Shown here piece after piece: positions 43,673 to 52,540 of a DNA stretch of 64,000 nucleotides (positions within the stretch are counted from its first letter, which is position 1; each line of letters opens with the position of its first letter). This stretch comes from UBA5078 sp033721235. GTDB taxonomy: Bacteria; Pseudomonadota; Gammaproteobacteria; Pseudomonadales; Pseudohongiellaceae. The stretch spans positions 47,494-111,493 of the forward strand of contig JAWWAY010000010.1 of the NCBI GenBank assembly GCA_033721235.1. Direction: 5' to 3'. The position numbers and the translations under genes were made by a program. The notes beneath the pieces were generated by a model. That model was not told where the DNA came from. It searched no databases and saw only the letters and a program-made list of their open reading frames with translations.

Positions 43673-45838
43673 TTAGCTTAGCTTTAAAGGTAGTCGCGTC
43701 AGTGTGTTACCAGTCACGGAAGCGATTGCATTTGCTACTGCGGGAGCAATCGGCGGCGTGCCCGGCTCACCTACGCCAGAAGGCGCGTTTTGGGAAGGCA
43801 CGATATGCACTTCGACCTCTGGCATTGCGCTCATTCTCAATACCCGATAGTTGTGGAAGTTAGTTTGATCCACATTGCCATCGGTCAGAGTCAGCTCATC
43901 ATCGAGTGCAGCAGAAAGGCCATAGGCTATTCCGCCTTCAATCTGCGCCTTAATGATACTCGGATTGACTGCTATACCGCAGTCCACCGCCACATAGACT
44001 TTCTCGACTTTGAATGAATCACCCTCAACAGATACTTCTGCTATCTCTGCTACACTGGAGCCGAAAGAGGTGTGTACTGCAACACCACGCCCCCAGCCTT
44101 TTGGTAATTGCTTTGTTCCCCACCCCGCTTTTTCTGCCACAAGTTTTAGCGCGGCAGTCTCTCTTGGGTTGTGCTCCAAGAGTGACAGTCGGTATTCAAT
44201 AGGATCAACCCCCGCTTCTCTTGCAAGATAGTCAATAAAGACCTCCTTACTAAAGGCCGTGTGTGTATTGCCTACCGAACGCCACCACTGCACAGGCACC
44301 CCCACCTGTGTGGTATGCAGTTCCACTTGTCTCTCTGGTATTTCATATGACATCTCCGCCAACCCCTCTATCGAGGTCATATCGATGCCGTTTACGAGCA
44401 TGAGCTCAGCAAGTGTGGTACCAGAAATAATTGATTGCCCCGCGACACGCACACGCAGCGCTTCGACTGAGCCATTGTCTTTTAGCGCGGCAGAGAGCTT
44501 ATGAACATATGCGGGTCGATAGTAACCGGCCTGCATATCGTCTTCTCTCGACCACACCAACTTGATTGGGATACCAGGAACCTTTTCGGCTATTTGCACA
44601 GTCTCTAAGACGTAATCAGAAACTGGGTTGGCGCGACGGCCAAAGCCGCCACCTGCAAATACCGTATTAATCTTAATGTCGGCGGGGCTCGTACCTAGGT
44701 GCTGCGCAATGGCAAGCTGGTCTCCAGTGGCGCTTTGACAGCCATACCAAAGCTCGGCCTTCTTGCCCTCAACCTTTGCCACACAGTTCATTGGCTCCAT
44801 TTGCGCGTGGGCCAAATAGGGAAACTCAAACACAAGCTCCTTGTTATTAGTGCTTTTTTCCAAGGCCGCATTAACATCACCTTCACTTTCCGCAAGCACT
44901 CCGGGTGTCTCCACTAAGGCCCGATACCGCCCCAAAATATCACTACTACTTCTCTTCTCTGCTGCGCTGTCGTCCCACTCGATTACTAGATCCTGACGAG
45001 CTCGGCTCGCCGTCCAATAGTCTTTAGCCAACACAACGATGCCATTTTCTATTTCAAAAACGTCCTGCACACCAGCGCGAGAAAGCGCCTTTGTTGCATC
45101 GAAAGATTTTACCTTACCGCCAAACTTGGGCGAATGGGCCACTACCGCAGTTAACATACCCGGCAATTTGACATCCTGGGTAAATATGGCGGTGCCATCT
45201 TGTTTGCCCACATCTTTTCGCAAGGTATGGTCCCGACCAATTAACGTAAATTGATCGGGTGTTTTTAGAACCAAAGCCTGATTATCAGGTGCCGCTTGCA
45301 TTGCTGCCTCAACAGCCAAGTCACCAAAACTGGCCGAGTGAGTCCCGTGGCTTAGCACTCCTTCTGAAACTGAAATCTCATTAGCTGGAACATTCCAGCG
45401 TTCGGCCGCCGCCGCGACTAGCATCGCCCTAGCTGCGGCACCCGCTTGACGCATCTGCATAAAGCTATTGGCTATAGCAGTGCTGCCACCGGTGGATTGT
45501 TGCCCCATTAGTAGGTTTGCATATTTGCTCGTATCAACCGGAGCATGTTCACATACTACTTGCTCCCAGCTGGCATCTAACTCTTCTGCTATACACGTTG
45601 CCAAGCCAGTGAAAACGCCTTGGCCCATCTCCAAGTGTTTGATGAATATGCGAACTTTATTGTCTGGAGCGATGGCAACAAAGGCATTGTATTCCAGCGC
45701 GTTATCGGCCACTTGTTGGGCATTGGCACTGAAGTTGACACCCAGAACTAAGCCTGCCGTACCACCCGCTGTTAGTTTCAAAAATGAGCGCTTACTCTCG
45801 CTCACCGTCTCTTGGCCTAGGAATCGATTAATATTCAT
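43673..45838 (-). CDS. Xanthine dehydrogenase-family molybdopterin-binding subunit (IorB-like)
   Basis: A 721-residue molybdenum hydroxylase large subunit. The N-terminus has a Tat-like motif SKRSFLKLT (KR rather than RR) and a hydrophobic stretch ending in NANAQ-like SANAQ near 41, so it should be exported. Family stretches include GQGVFTGLATCIAEEL near 73, HAQMEPMNCVAKV near 347, FAGGGFGRRANPVSDYVLE near 397, and a final GVGEPGTPPIAPAVANAI (catalytic Glu). It resembles isoquinoline 1-oxidoreductase beta subunits and membrane-bound aldehyde dehydrogenases. The start overlaps the stop of the 2Fe-2S gene in TAATG. Substrate unknown. Confidence 0.9.
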   Translation of the reverse strand: MNINRFLGQETVSESKRSFLKLTAGGTAGLVLGVNFSANAQQVADNALEYNAFVAIAPDNKVRIFIKHLEMGQGVFTGLATCIAEELDASWEQVVCEHAPVDTSKYANLLMGQQSTGGSTAIANSFMQMRQAGAAARAMLVAAAAERWNVPANEISVSEGVLSHGTHSASFGDLAVEAAMQAAPDNQALVLKTPDQFTLIGRDHTLRKDVGKQDGTAIFTQDVKLPGMLTAVVAHSPKFGGKVKSFDATKALSRAGVQDVFEIENGIVVLAKDYWTASRARQDLVIEWDDSAAEKRSSSDILGRYRALVETPGVLAESEGDVNAALEKSTNNKELVFEFPYLAHAQMEPMNCVAKVEGKKAELWYGCQSATGDQLAIAQHLGTSPADIKINTVFAGGGFGRRANPVSDYVLETVQIAEKVPGIPIKLVWSREDDMQAGYYRPAYVHKLSAALKDNGSVEALRVRVAGQSIISGTTLAELMLVNGIDMTSIEGLAEMSYEIPERQVELHTTQVGVPVQWWRSVGNTHTAFSKEVFIDYLAREAGVDPIEYRLSLLEHNPRETAALKLVAEKAGWGTKQLPKGWGRGVAVHTSFGSSVAEIAEVSVEGDSFKVEKVYVAVDCGIAVNPSIIKAQIEGGIAYGLSAALDDELTLTDGNVDQTNFHNYRVLRMSAMPEVEVHIVPSQNAPSGVGEPGTPPIAPAVANAIASVTGNTLTRLPLKLS

Positions 45839-46314
45839 TATGCAATCTCCTCCGAGCCATTGATTTGTTTGGCCGCCATGCGAATTCCAGCCTTAATACG
45901 AGAGTAAGTGCCGCAGCGACATATATTGCCAGACATCGCGGCCTCTATTTCAGCATCGCTTGGGTCGCTATTTTTCTCCAATAGCGCCGTAGCAGACATG
46001 ATCTGTCCAGATTGACAGTAACCACACTGGGGAACTTGAAGCTCTACCCATGCGGCCTGCAAGGCTTGTCCTGCAGCCGTCTCCAAACCTTCGATAGTGG
46101 TGATCTCTTTGCCCACGGCATTGGCAACCGTCAGAACACAGGTTCGGGTAGCCACGCCATCGACGTGCATTGTGCAGGCGCCGCATTGGGCGACACCACA
46201 ACCAAACTTGGAGCCAGTAAAGTTCAGGTGATCGCGAACCGCCCAGAGCAGTGGCATATCACCATCGACGTCTACGTCATGGTTTTGTCCGTTAATAGTC
46301 AGCGTATAGGCCAT
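45838..46314 (-). CDS. (2Fe-2S)-binding subunit of molybdenum hydroxylase (IorA-like)
   Basis: A 158-residue small subunit with an N-terminal plant-type ferredoxin domain (CGVAQCGACTMHV...C, near 40-63) and a C-terminal [2Fe-2S] domain (CGYCQSGQ near 98 and CRCGTY near 133). It passes electrons from the Mo centre of the large subunit. No signal peptide is seen; such subunits are carried out with the Tat-bearing partner. It is the first gene of the two-gene operon and lies downstream of a strong promoter. Confidence 0.93.
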   Translation of the reverse strand: MAYTLTINGQNHDVDVDGDMPLLWAVRDHLNFTGSKFGCGVAQCGACTMHVDGVATRTCVLTVANAVGKEITTIEGLETAAGQALQAAWVELQVPQCGYCQSGQIMSATALLEKNSDPSDAEIEAAMSGNICRCGTYSRIKAGIRMAAKQINGSEEIA

Positions 46315-46450
46315 GAGTCCTCCTAGGACTGTATTCTGATAATCAATTTATGAAAGCAAATAGGTAAAATGGGACACAAAAAGTGCAGAAAGCTTGTCAT
46401 GAAGACCCAAATAGGGCTAGTTTTCGTCCAGCAAAATTTCCTTAGGCCAT

Positions 46451-46480
46451 TATATAGGTAATCATTGACAAACTGTCAAT
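46451..46480 (-). promoter_or_regulatory. Promoter and palindromic operator between iorAB-like operon and TetR gene
   Basis: A minus-strand sigma70 promoter: -35 TTGACA (46479-46474), 17-base spacer, -10 TATATA (46456-46451). The perfect palindrome ATTGACA-AAC-TGTCAAT at 46464-46480 covers the -35 box and lies 19 bases upstream of the TetR start. A TTGACA is also present on the plus strand (46465-46470) through the symmetry. TetR binding would block both directions. Confidence 0.75.
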
Positions 46481-46498
46481 ATTTGTAAAGATGTTAAA

Positions 46499-47086
46499 AT
46501 GCTAAATCAACGCGAAAGCTCCTTTGCCCAAACCACCATCGATTTAGTGCTGCGCTATGGCATGGCACGTACGACCATGGGTGATGTTGCCAAAGAGGCT
46601 GGCGTATCTCGGCAAACCCTCTACTCCGTATTCCCTAATAAGGAAAGCTTGCTCAGAGCCACTATTCGCTATCTCGCCGAGCGCGGGGCAGCGGCTATCA
46701 TCAAAGAGTGCGCTCCTAGCAAATCCCTAGATGAAAAATTAGACATTGTTGTGCGCCACACTGCGCTCAATAGCTTCGAACTCCTGAGAAGCTCGCCCGA
46801 TGCGGACGATATAGTGAGCGGCTTCAATAGCGCCTGTAAGGAAGAAATAGAGGAAGCCTCCCAAGGCTTTCAAACTATAATAGAGGGCCTATTGACCCCT
46901 TACGCGCAGGCTATTGAGGATAAGGGCATGTCCGTAGTTCAGCTCGCAAACTATATTCAAAAGAATACCTTAATGCTCAAGCACGAAGCGAAGGACACTA
47001 AACACCTTTTGGAGATGGCAGCCGTCATGAAGACCCTGGTCCTGAACATTGCCGCTCCGCAAGAAGCAATAAAAGCATGCCTATAA
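46499..47086 (+). CDS. TetR family transcriptional regulator
   Basis: A 195-residue regulator with the N-terminal helix-turn-helix (about residues 20-55, including GMARTTMGDVAKEAGVSRQTLYSVFPNKESLL). The C-terminal ligand domain is all-helical. It is divergent from the molybdenum hydroxylase operon, and a perfect palindrome lies in the gap, so autoregulation and repression of the operon are likely. The ATG lies close to the operator and the leader must be short. No good ribosome site is visible. Confidence 0.9.
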   Translation: MLNQRESSFAQTTIDLVLRYGMARTTMGDVAKEAGVSRQTLYSVFPNKESLLRATIRYLAERGAAAIIKECAPSKSLDEKLDIVVRHTALNSFELLRSSPDADDIVSGFNSACKEEIEEASQGFQTIIEGLLTPYAQAIEDKGMSVVQLANYIQKNTLMLKHEAKDTKHLLEMAAVMKTLVLNIAAPQEAIKACL

Positions 47087-47153
47087 GCCCTTTGTCATTT
47101 ATAATCGGCCTAACTGAAAAAAGTGGCGCATTCTAGCAAGTCAGTAGAATCAT

Positions 47154-47519
47154 ATGACGAAACAATATTGCACAGTGTTATCACGCCTTCTACTCGCTCT
47201 CGTCTTAATCGTTAGCGGTAACGGCTCTGTATTCGCTATCGATAACGGTGCACATGAGTGGCAGTCTCACCACGGATCCAGCATGAATAGCGCTGACAAT
47301 CACCATCACCAGCACATGAGTCCTCAACAAACAGCGCAAGCCGATACGGATAATAGTGAGGATTGTTTTTGCGACGATGTTTGCTGTTTAAGCTACACTG
47401 GCTTTCACGCCGACGCTCAGCAATCACAGGCCGTGCTTCACGATACCTATAGCCCCTTAGAAACACAGCTTTACCGCTCAGTCTCATTAGACTTAGGAAC
47501 ACCCCCTCCCAACGCCTAA
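47154..47519 (+). CDS. Secreted His/Cys-rich small protein
   Basis: A 121-residue protein with a signal peptide (about residues 1-28, ending VFAI). The mature part has a His/Met-rich segment SADNHHHQHMSP and a Cys cluster CFCDDVCC near 81-88. No family can be named with confidence; sequences of this kind occur beside copper resistance genes. The next gene, 44 bases downstream in the same direction, is a multicopper oxidase, so binding of copper in the periplasm is a fair inference. Confidence 0.7.
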   Translation: MTKQYCTVLSRLLLALVLIVSGNGSVFAIDNGAHEWQSHHGSSMNSADNHHHQHMSPQQTAQADTDNSEDCFCDDVCCLSYTGFHADAQQSQAVLHDTYSPLETQLYRSVSLDLGTPPPNA

Positions 47520-47563
47520 ACCTCAAAGCAAATATTTTTTATTCACTATTTGAGGAAAGGGCA

Positions 47564-49738
47564 ATGCATTTTCGCGCTCTAGCTATTATTAGCTGCTGTC
47601 TTCTAGCGTCTGTGACCTATGGCGAGACAGTAAGCTACGAATTCGATATATCAACAACATCTGTAAACATCACTGGGGAGCAGGTTGAGGCATTGGCCAT
47701 TGACGGCCAAATACCCGCACCAACCATTCGCGCCCAGGTTGGCGACACCCTGAGAGTCACGTTCAATAATACTTTGGACGTGATGAGCTCTATTCACTGG
47801 CATGGCATCTTACTGCCGCCCGATCAAGATGGAGTCTCCTATCTCAATACACAGCCCATCGAGGCCGGTTCATCTCACACTTTTGAGTTTCCCATTACCC
47901 ATGCCGGAACCTTCTGGTATCACTCTCACACTAATTTTCAAATACAGAGAGGGCTATACGGCGCCATAGTACTGGAAGAGCAAAGCAGCGAAGACAAACA
48001 TGACGAGGTTATAGTGCTCTCGGACTGGACAGACTCAGACGTCAATAGAGTGTTAAAAAACCTTAAGTCCAGCGACGAGTTTTATGCTTTTTCCCGAGAC
48101 AATGTGCAATCTTGGGACAAGGTTATAGCCAATGGCCCCGAAGCGATTCGCAACCGCCTTTCCAGCTCATTCAACCGTATGAGCCCAATGGATCTGGCCG
48201 ATGTTCATTACGATGCATTTCTAAGCAACGGTAAAAAAGAGTCAAGCATTGTGCCCGCCGATGAAAGGGGCGAGACAATCAAACTACGGATCGTAAACGG
48301 CTCCACTTCCAGCTATTTTGACCTAGAGTACGCGGGCGGACCTATGACGATAGTTGCCGCTGATGGTATGAACGTCGAACCTTTGCGAGTGAACAAACTA
48401 CGCATCGCCACAGCAGAAACCTACGACATTATTGTGCCCGTCAGCGCCGATATTGCCTATGAGCTCAGGGCAAACTCGTTTGACGGTTCGGGTTACAGCA
48501 GCACCTTCATCGGTGATGGTGAAAAGCGCCTTGCACCCGATATGCCAGCACCGAATCTGTTCTTAAGCAGTCACGGTGGCATGGGGCATGATATGGGCAG
48601 CCCAGAACACCAGGATATGCAAAGTGATATGAGTGAGAACGATCACATGCACGGTCACGACCATCACTCAGATGCAGCAGCCAATCGCCCTGCGAATGAT
48701 CACAGTATGCACTCGGCTCATACGCCACCCTCGTCAACTGATAGCCATGCCGCAATGGATCACAGCATGCATCAGGCAAGCCAGAGCGAGCCCCCGGTGA
48801 TTGATCACCTGACAGACTATTCTTCGCTACGCTCGCTTGAATCCACCACGCTTCCCAGCACACAAACATGGCGAAATATCAATCTTAGCCTCACTGGTTC
48901 CATGGAGCGTTATGTCTGGAGTTTTAACGGCAAGACTTTTAGAGAGAGCCCACAAATACTTATCAAGAAAGGAGAGAATTTGAGGCTCAACTTTAGCAAC
49001 GAGACCATGATGCATCATCCTCTTCACCTGCACGGCCACTTCTTTCGCGTCGTCAACGGCGCTGGAGACTACAGCCCTCTTAAACACACGGTTGATGTTC
49101 CTCCAATGGGATCGGTTACCATCGAGTTTGACGCCAACGAAACCCAAGACTGGCTATTCCACTGCCACAATCAATACCATATGAAATCCGGGATGAATCG
49201 TGTCTTTAGCTACGAGGGTAGCTCGATATTCGATGCGGAGATCAAGAAGAAAATACAGCCAAAGCAGCGTTTTTTCCAAGTCCACGAGTTTCACTTGATG
49301 AGCTCCTTTGCCGACTATGAGTATATGTTGTTCGACGAACGCCATGAATTCGCGCTAGAGCTAGAGTCCGATGTGGCTGGCGAGGAGGAAGCGCTATTCA
49401 TCTACGGCTATCACTTTAATCGCTACCTTTCCGCTTTCGCCGGATACCAGGAACGCGAACACGAAATAGAAGAGAATCGCGATGCCTCTATTGCAGGGTT
49501 TCGACTCACTCTACCCTTCTTGATCGAGAGTGAATGGCGCGTAGATGACACTGGAGATTTTCGCCTAGAACTAGAGTCGTCTATCGCCTTAAGCAAACAC
49601 CTCTATCTAGATTGGCGAGTCAACAGCGACCATGAGTACCGCTACGGCCTGAATTATAGACTCAATAGCCGATGGGCAATCACTGCTCATAAAGATAAAG
49701 AGTACGGCAGCGGCGTCGGTATTAAATTCTTCTATTAA
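47564..49738 (+). CDS. Multicopper oxidase (CopA type) with C-terminal beta-rich extension
   Basis: A 724-residue protein with signal peptide (to about residue 20). Copper ligands are visible: HWHGILLPPDQDG near 77, HSHTNFQ near 120, HHPLHLHGHFF near 484-495 and HCHNQYHMKSGMN near 533-545. Between about 345 and 410 lies a His/Met-rich insertion of the type seen in copper tolerance oxidases (CopA/PcoA). The oxidase ends near 560; a further ~160 residues rich in alternating aromatic and charged residues end in GIKFFY. This tail resembles outer-membrane barrel (CopB-like) strands. No Tat motif is visible; the signal looks Sec-type. Function: probably periplasmic Cu(I) oxidation. The fusion is unusual. 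Confidence 0.88.
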   Translation: MHFRALAIISCCLLASVTYGETVSYEFDISTTSVNITGEQVEALAIDGQIPAPTIRAQVGDTLRVTFNNTLDVMSSIHWHGILLPPDQDGVSYLNTQPIEAGSSHTFEFPITHAGTFWYHSHTNFQIQRGLYGAIVLEEQSSEDKHDEVIVLSDWTDSDVNRVLKNLKSSDEFYAFSRDNVQSWDKVIANGPEAIRNRLSSSFNRMSPMDLADVHYDAFLSNGKKESSIVPADERGETIKLRIVNGSTSSYFDLEYAGGPMTIVAADGMNVEPLRVNKLRIATAETYDIIVPVSADIAYELRANSFDGSGYSSTFIGDGEKRLAPDMPAPNLFLSSHGGMGHDMGSPEHQDMQSDMSENDHMHGHDHHSDAAANRPANDHSMHSAHTPPSSTDSHAAMDHSMHQASQSEPPVIDHLTDYSSLRSLESTTLPSTQTWRNINLSLTGSMERYVWSFNGKTFRESPQILIKKGENLRLNFSNETMMHHPLHLHGHFFRVVNGAGDYSPLKHTVDVPPMGSVTIEFDANETQDWLFHCHNQYHMKSGMNRVFSYEGSSIFDAEIKKKIQPKQRFFQVHEFHLMSSFADYEYMLFDERHEFALELESDVAGEEEALFIYGYHFNRYLSAFAGYQEREHEIEENRDASIAGFRLTLPFLIESEWRVDDTGDFRLELESSIALSKHLYLDWRVNSDHEYRYGLNYRLNSRWAITAHKDKEYGSGVGIKFFY

Positions 49739-49754
49739 CCCTCATTTTTAGTAG

Positions 49755-49788
49755 CAATGGTGACGAACGTAACACTTCGTCACCATTG
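49755..49788. repeat. 13-bp perfect inverted repeat after multicopper oxidase gene
   Basis: CAATGGTGACGAA and TTCGTCACCATTG with an 8-base loop. It begins 16 bases after the stop codon and should end or protect the transcript, although no T-run follows. Confidence 0.7.
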
Positions 49789-49793
49789 TCACG

Positions 49794-49828
49794 TTGACAA
49801 TAGGTGTATATACACTCAAATTACCTAT
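49794..49828 (+). promoter_or_regulatory. Candidate promoter and MarR operator
   Basis: TTGACA at 49794-49799 is followed by the perfect palindrome GTGTATATACAC (49804-49815), and an outer inverted repeat ATAGGT/ACCTAT (49800-49805 and 49823-49828) surrounds it. The site is 23 bases upstream of the MarR gene. A good -10 at 17 bases is not visible, so the promoter part is less sure than the palindrome. Confidence 0.5.
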
Positions 49829-49850
49829 CACTTAATGTGCAGGTGATTTT

Positions 49851-50279
49851 ATGAGTACCCTCAATATACCGTGTTACGCTTTTTCGACACGTCAGGCCAG
49901 CCGTCGCCTATCTCAGTTCTATGAACATCGCATTATCAGCACAGGTGTTCACGCTCAGCAGTTTACGATTCTCGCCATTATTGAGCATAAGGCGTCCATT
50001 TCGCTTACAGAGCTTGCTGAGGAGTTAGGAATGGATCGCACTACCCTAGCGCGTAATCTAAAACCTATGGAACGCGATGAACTTCTCACTATTACACCAA
50101 GCAAAGAGGACGGCCGCATCAAAGTAATTGCCCTCACAAGCATAGGAAAACGAAAACTCAAAGCCGCCCGAAAAAAATGGCAGCAAGCACAAGCAGACTT
50201 TGAAGATAAATTTGGAGCTGAACGTGCGAGAAAACTTCGTGAGGAATTGAAAGCGGCGGCTCAGGCTGCGTCGCTTTAG
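49851..50279 (+). CDS. MarR family transcriptional regulator
   Basis: A 142-residue regulator with a winged helix: SISLTELAEELGMDRTTLARNLKPMERDELL (about residues 45-77) and the wing TPSKEDGRIKVIALTSIGK (about 80-100), including the conserved Asp-Gly-Arg. The N-terminal Cys residue and Arg/Gln-rich helix form the dimer interface. It is followed 54 bases later by a TonB-dependent receptor, which it may control. AGGTGA stands upstream of the ATG. Confidence 0.9.
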   Translation: MSTLNIPCYAFSTRQASRRLSQFYEHRIISTGVHAQQFTILAIIEHKASISLTELAEELGMDRTTLARNLKPMERDELLTITPSKEDGRIKVIALTSIGKRKLKAARKKWQQAQADFEDKFGAERARKLREELKAAAQAASL

Positions 50280-50333
50280 TTTATTTTTTGCAATCTTATC
50301 TACCAACAATAACAATTTAATCCGAGGACTAGT

Positions 50334-52460
50334 ATGTTTAATCATTTCCGGCGCCCCGCCACTGCTTTGTGCTTTGCGATAGCGGCCGTACACGCTAACG
50401 CTCAGAACATCGATGAGAATAATTCGAGCGTTACTTTTCCCAGCACTTACTTCTCTGAATTTGCGCCTATTACGGTCAATGATATGCTCAATCGTATTCC
50501 GGGCATCGATCTTATTATCGGCAATCAACCAAGCAATTCCGACGGCGATAGAGGGCTCGGCTCAAGCTCCCAGATTCTTATCGATGGTAAACGACTAGCG
50601 GGAAAAGCAAACGAGGCCAGTAGCCAATTAGATCGAATCTCCGCCGAAGAAGTAAACTATATCGAAATTATTCGCGGCAGCTCTGCTAATCTCGATGTTC
50701 AAAATAGCGGCCAAATCGTTAATATCGTTCTTCTAGAGGCCACATCGCGTTCGAGCATTTCAACGGAGGCGAATGTCACACACTTCGCAGACGGTACCGT
50801 AGAGCCAGGTGGCTCATTCTCGTGGAGCGGACAATCGGGGCGTTTGAATTATCTTCTCAGCGCCACTGTAAGCAGCGGCTACGAGCACGCTGAGAGTTAT
50901 GAGCGTAGTATCAATGGTGACTTCTCTCCTAATGATGTTATTGAGTATGATCGCTATCTGGATCAAACAAACTACACCTTAAACTCCAATGTTGCTTATG
51001 CTTTGAGCGATCGAGATCGTATTGCCTTCAATGCTTTATACAATGAAAGCAACCCACCCGTGGACCTGTACCGCACCATCACTGACTTTAATTCAACAAC
51101 ACCAGTGGTGAGCTATGAAAGGGAAGACATTCCATCCACCTCCTATAATTGGGAGTTTGGCGGCGACTACGACCATAGTTTCTTGAATGGCAATCGTTTC
51201 AAAGCGCTTTTCATCGTCAATGAGAAAAACACCGATATTCAAAGAGAGCGATACACGTACAGCACTCCGGGAAGCACCCAAAGTAAGAACCTTTTTCTGT
51301 CCACGAAGACCAAGTACCAAGAGCGAATTGGTCGCGGTTCTTACACGATGAAACTAGGCACGGACCATGGCTTAGAACTAGGCATTGAAGCCGCGCAAAC
51401 TATACAAGACTCATCACTGAAGCAGGGGGTACCGGGAACGATAAGTGATCCGGCCTTTGGAGGCCTTTCACCGGTGGCCCTCCCTAATGCCAACTCTACT
51501 GTGGAGGAAATTCGCTACGAACCGTTCGCCATTCACAACTGGCAAATTAACCCTCGCCTGTCTCTAGAGACAAGCCTCGTTGCGGAGTTTTCAGAAATCG
51601 AACAAAGTGGCGATCTAAGCAATGTACGAGACTTCAGCTACATCAAGCCCAAGCTAGACTTGCGCTACAATATTAGTAACTCCTTGCAGCTACGTACGAG
51701 CTTGGAGAAGGTAGTCTCCCAACTCAGCTTCGCCGACTTCTCTCGCTCCACTGACGAGCGAGACGATGACCTAGATACCGTCGCCGGCAACCCAAACCTT
51801 GAGCCGGAAGAAAGTATTCGCGCAGAACTCACTCTGGACTATCGACTCCCCAACGACAACGGCACCATCAACGCCAAGTACTTCCATTATGAATACGATA
51901 ATAAGATCGGCAAGGTAGACATCTCCACTCCTACATCAATCCAGTCTACCAACGGCAATATCGGCTCGGCGGCCGCCTATGGACTCACCTTGAATACTAG
52001 CTTTAGATTAGGCTTTATTGGACTGCCACAGGCACTGTTCACTTCTGCGATTACGGTACAAGAATCCGAGTTCCATGACGATCCTTTAGCACCGCGTGAG
52101 CACGGTTTCCCGCCTTACGATAGAGGCAGCTACCGTTTCGGTTATCGTCACGACCTTCCTCAATATCAAATGAACTATGGTTTTAACTACAATGCTCGAA
52201 TAGACGGCGGACGCATCGCCTGGGATGTTCACTCTCGTTACAATATTCCCGTAGGGAGTGATTTTACTTTCTATGTAGAAAAAGTGGGCTTCGCAGGTTT
52301 GACCTACCGTTTTGAGGCCATCAATTTGGAAGACTACGAAAAATGCTCTAAACGCCAGCGCTATGTGGGCAATATTCTTAACGATGTCTTGAGCGAAATT
52401 GAGTATGCCTGCTCCACGACGGGTCGAAGATTTGCGTTCAAAATCAGAGGCAACTTCTAA
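50334..52460 (+). CDS. TonB-dependent receptor
   Basis: A 708-residue outer-membrane receptor. The signal peptide ends near HANAQ at 24; the plug domain (about 40-140) has TVNDMLNRIPGIDLI and YIEIIRGSSANLD, typical of the family, followed by a beta barrel that ends in Phe (KIRGNF). A clear TonB box is not visible. The ligand is unknown: neighbours (multicopper oxidase, MarR) suggest a metal compound or aromatic ligand but this is inference. GAGGA precedes the ATG. Length is normal. Confidence 0.9.
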   Translation: MFNHFRRPATALCFAIAAVHANAQNIDENNSSVTFPSTYFSEFAPITVNDMLNRIPGIDLIIGNQPSNSDGDRGLGSSSQILIDGKRLAGKANEASSQLDRISAEEVNYIEIIRGSSANLDVQNSGQIVNIVLLEATSRSSISTEANVTHFADGTVEPGGSFSWSGQSGRLNYLLSATVSSGYEHAESYERSINGDFSPNDVIEYDRYLDQTNYTLNSNVAYALSDRDRIAFNALYNESNPPVDLYRTITDFNSTTPVVSYEREDIPSTSYNWEFGGDYDHSFLNGNRFKALFIVNEKNTDIQRERYTYSTPGSTQSKNLFLSTKTKYQERIGRGSYTMKLGTDHGLELGIEAAQTIQDSSLKQGVPGTISDPAFGGLSPVALPNANSTVEEIRYEPFAIHNWQINPRLSLETSLVAEFSEIEQSGDLSNVRDFSYIKPKLDLRYNISNSLQLRTSLEKVVSQLSFADFSRSTDERDDDLDTVAGNPNLEPEESIRAELTLDYRLPNDNGTINAKYFHYEYDNKIGKVDISTPTSIQSTNGNIGSAAAYGLTLNTSFRLGFIGLPQALFTSAITVQESEFHDDPLAPREHGFPPYDRGSYRFGYRHDLPQYQMNYGFNYNARIDGGRIAWDVHSRYNIPVGSDFTFYVEKVGFAGLTYRFEAINLEDYEKCSKRQRYVGNILNDVLSEIEYACSTTGRRFAFKIRGNF

Positions 52461-52475
52461 GCTAGCACCCCCATG

Positions 52476-52513
52476 AACAGCACGAGGCAAGGAAGCCTTT
52501 TGCTGTTCTTCTT
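52476..52513. terminator. Bidirectional terminator-like hairpin
   Basis: GAACAGCA ... TGCTGTTC with inner AGGC/GCCT pairing, followed by TTCTT on the plus side. It lies between the convergent TonB receptor and Sel1 genes. Confidence 0.65.
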
Positions 52514-52540
52514 AGTAAGACAGCAAGCAATCTAACAGGC

